Assembly (NCBI RefSeq): GCF_004339245.1
Contig: NZ_SMGG01000006.1
Location: forward strand, 1 to 64,000
Direction: 5' to 3'
Length of the DNA stretch: 64,000 nucleotides
Source: Seleniivibrio woodruffii
GTDB taxonomy: Bacteria > Chrysiogenota > Deferribacteres > Deferribacterales > Geovibrionaceae
A model generated the notes under the pieces. The model did not search any database. It saw nothing but the letters and a program-made list of their open reading frames with translations, and was not told the origin of the DNA. Position 1 is the first letter of the stretch. Each line of letters starts with the position of its first letter. The translations under genes were made by a program, and so were the position numbers. Below, in pieces: positions 59,047 through 64,000 of this stretch.

Positions 59047-59412
59047 ATGGCAAAAACAATACTTACGGTGGACGATTCCGCCAGCATAAGACAAATGGTC
59101 AAATTCACCCTTTCAAAAGAGGGCTACAGCATTATCGAGGCTTCCGACGGGCAGGATGCGCTGACAAAGATCGGCGGGGTCAAGGTCGACATGGTGATAA
59201 CCGACCTCAACATGCCCAACATGGACGGAATAACCCTCATCAAACAGCTCAGGGCGAAGCCGGAATTCCGCTTCACACCCATAATAATGCTCACCACTGA
59301 ATCTCAGGATTCAAAGAAGACGGAAGGAAAAGCGGCCGGAGCAACGGGCTGGATAGTTAAACCGTTTCAGCCGGAACAGCTTGTGACGGTAACAAAAAAA
59401 GTTCTGGGGTGA
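59047..59412 (+). CDS. cheY: CheY response regulator
   Basis: A 121-residue receiver beginning MAKTILTVDDSASIRQMVKFTL (start 59047; a longer frame overlaps the STAS gene). The phospho-Asp is in MVITDLNMPNMDG, the switch Thr in IIMLTTES and the Lys in GWIVKPFQPEQL. This is the form usually found directly upstream of cheA in such clusters. Confidence 0.9.
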   Translation: MAKTILTVDDSASIRQMVKFTLSKEGYSIIEASDGQDALTKIGGVKVDMVITDLNMPNMDGITLIKQLRAKPEFRFTPIIMLTTESQDSKKTEGKAAGATGWIVKPFQPEQLVTVTKKVLG

Positions 59413-59415
59413 TTT

Positions 59416-61488
59416 ATGTCGGCAGACGTGCATCAAGAGGTTTTCATTCAGGAAGCGACCGAACTGCTCCAGGAACTGGAACAGTCGCTGCTTGAGCTTG
59501 AGGACGACACCTTAAACATGGATCTGGTGGCAAGGGTATTCCGTGCCATGCACACCATCAAAGGTTCCGGAGCGATGTTCGGTTTCGAGAACATTGCCGC
59601 ACTGGTGCACAGTATAGAAACGGCCTACGACCTTGTCAGAAACGGCAAACTGGACATAACAAAGCCCATGCTGGACTACTCGCTGAAATCCTGCGACATA
59701 ATCCGTGAGATGCTGGGCGACCCCTCAATGAAGGCGGATTCGCCTCTGGCTATGGAGATAGTGGCGTTCTTTTCGGAGGCAGGGGGCATAAAGCAGCCCC
59801 AGCAGAAGCCAAAAGAGAAGGAGCAGGAGAACAAACTGCTGAAAAGCAGCAATCTGAAGACCTACAGGGTGACCTTCAGGGCACCGCAGGACATTCTGCT
59901 CTCGGGCATAAATCCCGAACTTCTTGTCAAAGAGGTTGCGGAACTGGGCGAGGCAAGCATTTCAGCCCAGACAACCTATATGCCCGAACTTGGCGAAATG
60001 GAGGCGGAGAAGTGCTACACCTTCTGGGAGATAATCCTCACCACCGACAAGACCGAGAACGACATACGGGACATCTTTATCTTCGTTGAGGACGACAGCG
60101 ATCTGAAAGTTACGCTGATCGATGACTTCACAGGCGGTTCCGAAAACCTGAAAAAGATAGGCGAGATACTCGTTGAAAAGGGCGACATATCTCAGGATGC
60201 CCTGATGGGGCTGATGCAGGAACGGAAGATGTTCGGCGAAATCCTTATTGAAAAAGGACTTATAACCAAAGAGGCTCTGGATTCGGCACTGAATGAACAG
60301 CTCCACGTCCGCCAGATAAGGGATCAGAAGGCGGTGGTTGAAAACATCTCCTCCGTTCGGGTTCCTTCGGAAAAACTGGATTTTCTGGTGGATCTCGTGG
60401 GCGAACTGGTGACTGTTCAGGCCAGACTGGGGCAGATAGCCGTTCAGGAGAACAATCAGGAGATGCTGAAGGTTGCAGAGGAGGTTGAACGCCTCGTCTG
60501 GGAACTCCGTGACAACACAATGAGCATCCGCATGCTTGAGATAGGTTCAACATTCAGCAAATTCAAAAGGCTGGTGCGTGACCTCTCCGCCGAACTGGGC
60601 AAAGAGATAGAGCTTATCGTCCACGGCGGCGAAACAGAGATAGACAAAACCGTTATAGAAAAACTGGGCGATCCGCTGGTGCACCTCATCCGCAACAGCA
60701 TCGACCACGGAATAGAGACACCCCAGGAAAGGGTTGCCGCAGGCAAACCCGCAAAAGGACACATAACCCTCACCGCAACCCATTCAGGCGGCAGCGTTTT
60801 AATTGAAATATCAGACGACGGCAAAGGGATAAACAAGGAAGCTGTGCTGAAAAAGGCACGGGCAAACGGAATAGTTTCCGAAACGGCCGAACTCCCCGAC
60901 AAAGAGGTGTTCGAGCTGATATTCGCATCCGGCTTTTCAACAGCCGAAACCATATCCAGCGTCTCCGGAAGGGGAGTCGGGATGGATGTGGTGCGAAGAA
61001 ATATCGAGTCACTCAGAGGAACAATAGACATAACCAGCACTCAGGGCAAAGGAACAACGATAACCCTGAAACTCCCGCTGACACTGGCGATCATAGACGG
61101 TCTGCTGGTGGTTATAGGCGGCCAGTTCTACATAATCCCCCTTTCTCTGGTGAACGAGTGCATAGAGTTCAATGCGGCGAAGAACAGAAGCAGTTCCGGC
61201 CGCAGGATAATAATGGTCAGAAACGAGATAGTTCCCTATGTGTTTCTCCGTGACTTCTTTCAGGCAGAGGGCGAGGCGCCGGAGATTCAGCAGATAGTTA
61301 TCATAGAGATAGACGGTCGCAGGGTCGGTTTTGTGGTTGACAGCGTTGTGGGCGACCACCAGACGGTGATCAAATCACTCGGCAAGGCTTTTAAGGACAT
61401 AGAGTGTATTTCCGGCGCATCAGTTCTGGGTGACGGTTCGGTGGCTCTCATTGTCGATGTTTTTAAGATATACACAGAAATAGAGTAA
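59416..61488 (+). CDS. cheA: Chemotaxis histidine kinase CheA
   Basis: A 690-residue kinase. P1 (Hpt) with phospho-acceptor His46 in MHTIKGSGAMFGF. Residues ~150-235 are a linker or P2-like region. Residues ~245-300 contain two short repeats (KIGEILVEKGDISQDAL and MFGEILIEKGLITKEAL) resembling the MshEN/GspE N-terminal fold, unusual in CheA. P3 dimerisation (~310-375) precedes the P4 ATPase (LVHLIRNSIDHGIETP; DDGKGI; GRGVGMDVVRRNI). P5 is the CheW-like end (IIPLSLVNECIEF to DVFKIYTEIE). It autophosphorylates in response to receptors and passes phosphate to CheY. Confidence 0.95.
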   Translation: MSADVHQEVFIQEATELLQELEQSLLELEDDTLNMDLVARVFRAMHTIKGSGAMFGFENIAALVHSIETAYDLVRNGKLDITKPMLDYSLKSCDIIREMLGDPSMKADSPLAMEIVAFFSEAGGIKQPQQKPKEKEQENKLLKSSNLKTYRVTFRAPQDILLSGINPELLVKEVAELGEASISAQTTYMPELGEMEAEKCYTFWEIILTTDKTENDIRDIFIFVEDDSDLKVTLIDDFTGGSENLKKIGEILVEKGDISQDALMGLMQERKMFGEILIEKGLITKEALDSALNEQLHVRQIRDQKAVVENISSVRVPSEKLDFLVDLVGELVTVQARLGQIAVQENNQEMLKVAEEVERLVWELRDNTMSIRMLEIGSTFSKFKRLVRDLSAELGKEIELIVHGGETEIDKTVIEKLGDPLVHLIRNSIDHGIETPQERVAAGKPAKGHITLTATHSGGSVLIEISDDGKGINKEAVLKKARANGIVSETAELPDKEVFELIFASGFSTAETISSVSGRGVGMDVVRRNIESLRGTIDITSTQGKGTTITLKLPLTLAIIDGLLVVIGGQFYIIPLSLVNECIEFNAAKNRSSSGRRIIMVRNEIVPYVFLRDFFQAEGEAPEIQQIVIIEIDGRRVGFVVDSVVGDHQTVIKSLGKAFKDIECISGASVLGDGSVALIVDVFKIYTEIE

Positions 61489-61508
61489 TTTTTTTACGGG
61501 GGCATTTT

Positions 61509-63434
61509 ATGCTTAAGAATCTGAAACTTGGGGCAAAACTGTTTATTGGTTTCGGAATGCTTATCCTCCTTATCCTGCTTTCAGGATATATGGGATTCAG
61601 CGGTCTGAAAAAAGTGGAGAACAGAGTTCTTAACTCGAACGACCTGAACAGCATTATTCAGCTGGTACTGGAGTGCAGGCAGCAGGAAAAAAACTTCATA
61701 ATGCGCAAGGATTATGCAGCGGCGGACATGGTCAACTCTAAAACACTGGAAATACTGAAACTGGCAGAGGAACTGAAAGGACGTTTCAAAGATCCGGCAA
61801 ACAAAAAACAGATGGAAGACATCATCGCCGGAACCAATTTATATATCCAGTCGTTCAACAAGTTTGTAGAGCTTGAAAAGCAGAAAACAGAGCTTATGAA
61901 CACTGTCGGTCAGAAATCCGCAGAAGCGGTCAAACTTTCCGACAAAGCCGCCATGGACTATAACTCTGTGGATGCCCAGCGGGTTGTCAGCTCATTCCTC
62001 ATGGTCAGATTCCTCGGCAAGGAATTTATCATAACCCATGACGAAAGCTACCTTGTTAAGGTTGACGACGAATTCGCAAACACCATGAGACTTTCACGCT
62101 CACTCTCCGCACAGCACCCCGGCGAACTTACTTCGTCCATGGTGAAATCCCTTGAGGAATACAAGGTCAACATCGATCAGTTTTTCAAAAATATAAAAGA
62201 TCAGATAACAATAGAAAAGGTTCTCATAGAGAATGCACGCAAAGCCATGGAAGTGGTATCTGCTACAACCGAGGATCAGGAAGACAAAATGATGGAAGAG
62301 ATGGCAAACGCAATAACAATGATAGTAATTTTTGCAGTCATCGGTCTCATTCTTGGTGGAAGCATCGGCTATGTGCTTACAAAAGCCATAACAGGTCCTC
62401 TTTTCAAGGGTGTCAACTTTGCTTTACAGTTGTCCGAAGGTAATCTGGATGCGAAACTCGACGTTGAGCAGAAGGATGAGGTCGGTCAGCTTGCCGAGGC
62501 GCTCAAGGACATGGTCGGTAAACTCAGAAGCATAATAACCGACGTCCGCACATCATCCGACAACGTTGCCGCAGGAGCCAGAGAGCTTTCCAGCGCAGCT
62601 CAGGATATGTCGCAGGGCGCAACGGAACAGGCCGCCAGTGCAGAAGAGGCTTCAGCCTCTATGGAAGAGATGGCATCCAACATTAACCAGAACGCAGACA
62701 ACGCTCTTCAGACAGAAAAAATAGCTCTGAAGGCCGCAGGCGACGCCAAAGAGGGCGGCGAGGCAGTTCAGCAGACCGTTAAAGCGATGAAAGAGATAGC
62801 AGACAAGATATCAATCATCGAAGAGATAGCCCGTCAGACCAACCTCCTCGCTCTGAACGCTGCAATAGAGGCAGCCAGAGCAGGCGAACACGGCAAGGGT
62901 TTTGCGGTGGTTGCGGCGGAAGTCCGCAAGCTTGCAGAGCGCAGTCAGGAGGCAGCAGGAGAGATCAGCGAGCTTTCATCATCCAGTGTTGCCATTGCCG
63001 AAAAGGCCGGACAACTCCTTGACCGCATTCTGCCCGACATTCAGAAGACGGCGGAGCTTGTTCAGGAGATAACCGCAGGCAGCAGCGAAATGCGCACCGG
63101 CGGCGAGCAGATAAACTCTGCCATCCAGCAGCTTGATCAGGTAATTCAGCGCAACGCAGGAGCATCCGAAGAGATGGCGGCCACGGCTGAGGAACTCTCC
63201 AGCCAGTCCGAAGCTCTCCAGCAGGCGGTCTCATTCTTCAAAATGAAGGGCGACAGCGGCAGAAGCAGCTATGCGGCTCCTGTTAAAAAAGCACCCAAGA
63301 CAGTGCTTGCAGCAAAACACATAGAAAAACCCACTGTGACGGCCAATAAGAGTGCAGGCAGGAACGAGGGGATAAACCTCGACCTGACAGAGGGCAAAAG
63401 AGACAGCCTCGACCACGACTTCGAAAGTTTTTAA
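61509..63434 (+). CDS. Methyl-accepting chemotaxis protein with C-terminal tether-like peptide
   Basis: A 641-residue chemoreceptor. TM1 at ~10-30. A helical periplasmic domain (~30-265) contains ECRQQEKNFIMRKDY, as in HBM/CHASE3-like bundles. TM2 at ~268-290, then HAMP and a signalling domain ([45 protein letters not shown]). A ~75-residue flexible tail ends in DFESF, which fits the aromatic-x-x-aromatic pattern of the CheR/CheB-tethering pentapeptide (NWETF in E. coli). Within the che operon it is the likely cognate receptor of this CheA. Confidence 0.92.
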   Translation: MLKNLKLGAKLFIGFGMLILLILLSGYMGFSGLKKVENRVLNSNDLNSIIQLVLECRQQEKNFIMRKDYAAADMVNSKTLEILKLAEELKGRFKDPANKKQMEDIIAGTNLYIQSFNKFVELEKQKTELMNTVGQKSAEAVKLSDKAAMDYNSVDAQRVVSSFLMVRFLGKEFIITHDESYLVKVDDEFANTMRLSRSLSAQHPGELTSSMVKSLEEYKVNIDQFFKNIKDQITIEKVLIENARKAMEVVSATTEDQEDKMMEEMANAITMIVIFAVIGLILGGSIGYVLTKAITGPLFKGVNFALQLSEGNLDAKLDVEQKDEVGQLAEALKDMVGKLRSIITDVRTSSDNVAAGARELSSAAQDMSQGATEQAASAEEASASMEEMASNINQNADNALQTEKIALKAAGDAKEGGEAVQQTVKAMKEIADKISIIEEIARQTNLLALNAAIEAARAGEHGKGFAVVAAEVRKLAERSQEAAGEISELSSSSVAIAEKAGQLLDRILPDIQKTAELVQEITAGSSEMRTGGEQINSAIQQLDQVIQRNAGASEEMAATAEELSSQSEALQQAVSFFKMKGDSGRSSYAAPVKKAPKTVLAAKHIEKPTVTANKSAGRNEGINLDLTEGKRDSLDHDFESF

Positions 63435-63446
63435 GGCGGTGACATC

Positions 63447-63956
63447 ATGGAAGAGAAATACACCGCAGCAGGCGGAGAAGTATGTCAGGTACTGACCTTT
63501 AAACTGGCAGACGAGGTTTACGGGGTGGACATAATGTCCGTAAGAGAAGTTCTCGACTTCTCCAGCGTGACAAAGGTTCCCCACACGCCCGACTTTATGG
63601 TGGGCGTTATAAACCTGCGGGGCAACGTTGTTCCCGTGGTGGATCTGAAAAGAAAGTTCAAAATGGGCGCAACCGAGAAGGGAGTGAACACCTGTATAAT
63701 CATCGTTGAGGTGATAATAGACGGCGATTCCACCATTCTGGGCGCACTGGCGGATTCGGTTCAGGAGGTTGTGGATTTTGAGGAAAGCGTCATAGAGGAC
63801 GCACCCAAGATAGGCACACAGCTCAACACCGCATTCATAGCGGGCATGGCGAAGCGTGAGACCGGATTTGTCATAATCCTGAACGTCAACGCAGTATTTT
63901 CAATGAACGAAATAACGGCACTCTCCGCCCCGGCGGAACAGGTGCCTGTTCAATAG
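63447..63956 (+). CDS. cheW: CheW coupling protein
   Basis: A 169-residue CheW: VLTFKLADEVYGVDIMSVREVLDF, VPHTPDFMVGVINLRGNVVPVVDLKRKF, and the C-terminal GFVIILNVNAVFS. It links CheA to receptors. Spacing of 12 bases from the MCP gene indicates the same operon. Confidence 0.94.
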   Translation: MEEKYTAAGGEVCQVLTFKLADEVYGVDIMSVREVLDFSSVTKVPHTPDFMVGVINLRGNVVPVVDLKRKFKMGATEKGVNTCIIIVEVIIDGDSTILGALADSVQEVVDFEESVIEDAPKIGTQLNTAFIAGMAKRETGFVIILNVNAVFSMNEITALSAPAEQVPVQ

Positions 63957-63965
63957 GAAGCGGAA

Positions 63966-64000
63966 ATGGATGCGGAAAATCTGAATGACATATACCATCA
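63966..64000 (+). CDS. Start of a further che-operon gene (truncated by window end)
   Basis: ATG at 63966, ten bases after the cheW stop and preceded by GGAAGCGGAA. Only 11 codons are visible (MDAENLNDIYH). Operon order elsewhere would suggest CheR or CheB, but the sequence is too short to decide. Confidence 0.5.
   Translation, partial: MDAENLNDIYH

Noticed and set aside
1-64000. CRISPR arrays, tRNA, rRNA, tmRNA, complete insertion sequences or prophage genes
   Set aside because: No regularly spaced repeats, no T-arm-like GGTTCGAATCC sequence in gaps, and no transposase, integrase or phage structural motifs were seen.

Overview
The window looks like a chromosomal segment of an anaerobic, respiring, motile Gram-negative bacterium, most likely a member of the Deferribacterota (Geovibrio, Denitrovibrio or Seleniivibrio type). 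This placement is an inference from gene content: dense multihaem c-type cytochromes, System II cytochrome maturation (ResB/CcsB), an octahaem nitrite reductase, lipoprotein cytochromes with a beta-barrel, a CheZ-type phosphatase and several chemoreceptors. I see no rRNA, tRNA, CRISPR array, phage or complete insertion sequence.

Layout. 0-5 kb: a double-HTH regulator, then a DUF2062 protein, a MinD-family ATPase and an unusual CheW-CheZ fusion. 5-16 kb: housekeeping genes (acyl-CoA synthetase, YgiQ radical SAM, a peptidase M1/ChaN/PDZ fusion, a Gate-domain transporter, threonine dehydratase, MscS) with two type II toxin-antitoxin pairs (MazF type and YefM-YoeB type). 16-21 kb: an octahaem nitrite reductase followed by resB and ccsB. 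21-30 kb: a response regulator divergent from a histidine kinase with a c-haem motif in its sensor domain, then Kup, a chemoreceptor, an aldo/keto reductase and an MFS transporter. 30-36 kb: a complete branched-chain amino acid ABC transporter (livK-H-M-G-F) followed by a CBS-ACT protein.

36.5-53.1 kb is the standout: a minus-strand extracellular electron transfer locus. Eleven tightly packed genes encode an inner-membrane quinol-oxidising module (cytochrome b, an octahaem and a trihaem membrane cytochrome), a 28-haem cytochrome, an NHL beta-propeller, a TPR-like protein, an octahaem periplasmic cytochrome, three lipoprotein cytochromes and an outer-membrane beta-barrel. Upstream lies a separately transcribed OmcA/MtrC-type decahaem lipoprotein. 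I count 81 haem c attachment motifs in the locus, three of them non-canonical (two CX3CH, one CX4CH). A histidine kinase and a sigma-54 response regulator sit just upstream and may control it.

57-64 kb: a chemotaxis operon (receiver, membrane MCP, STAS, CheY, CheA, MCP, CheW and the start of one more gene) driven by a near-perfect sigma-54 promoter placed so that the first mRNA would be almost leaderless.

Less expected signals: (i) two tandem, covarying RNA structures in the long leader of the decahaem cytochrome gene; (ii) a ~140 bp repeat inserted twice into intrinsic terminators, each time flanked by two copies of the terminator hairpin; (iii) several CheY-binding-like peptides strung along the CheW-CheZ fusion; (iv) a CX4CY motif in place of the last haem site of the nitrite reductase. 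Start sites were adjusted where a ribosome binding site or signal peptide favoured an internal start. All family assignments come from reading motifs; no database search was run.
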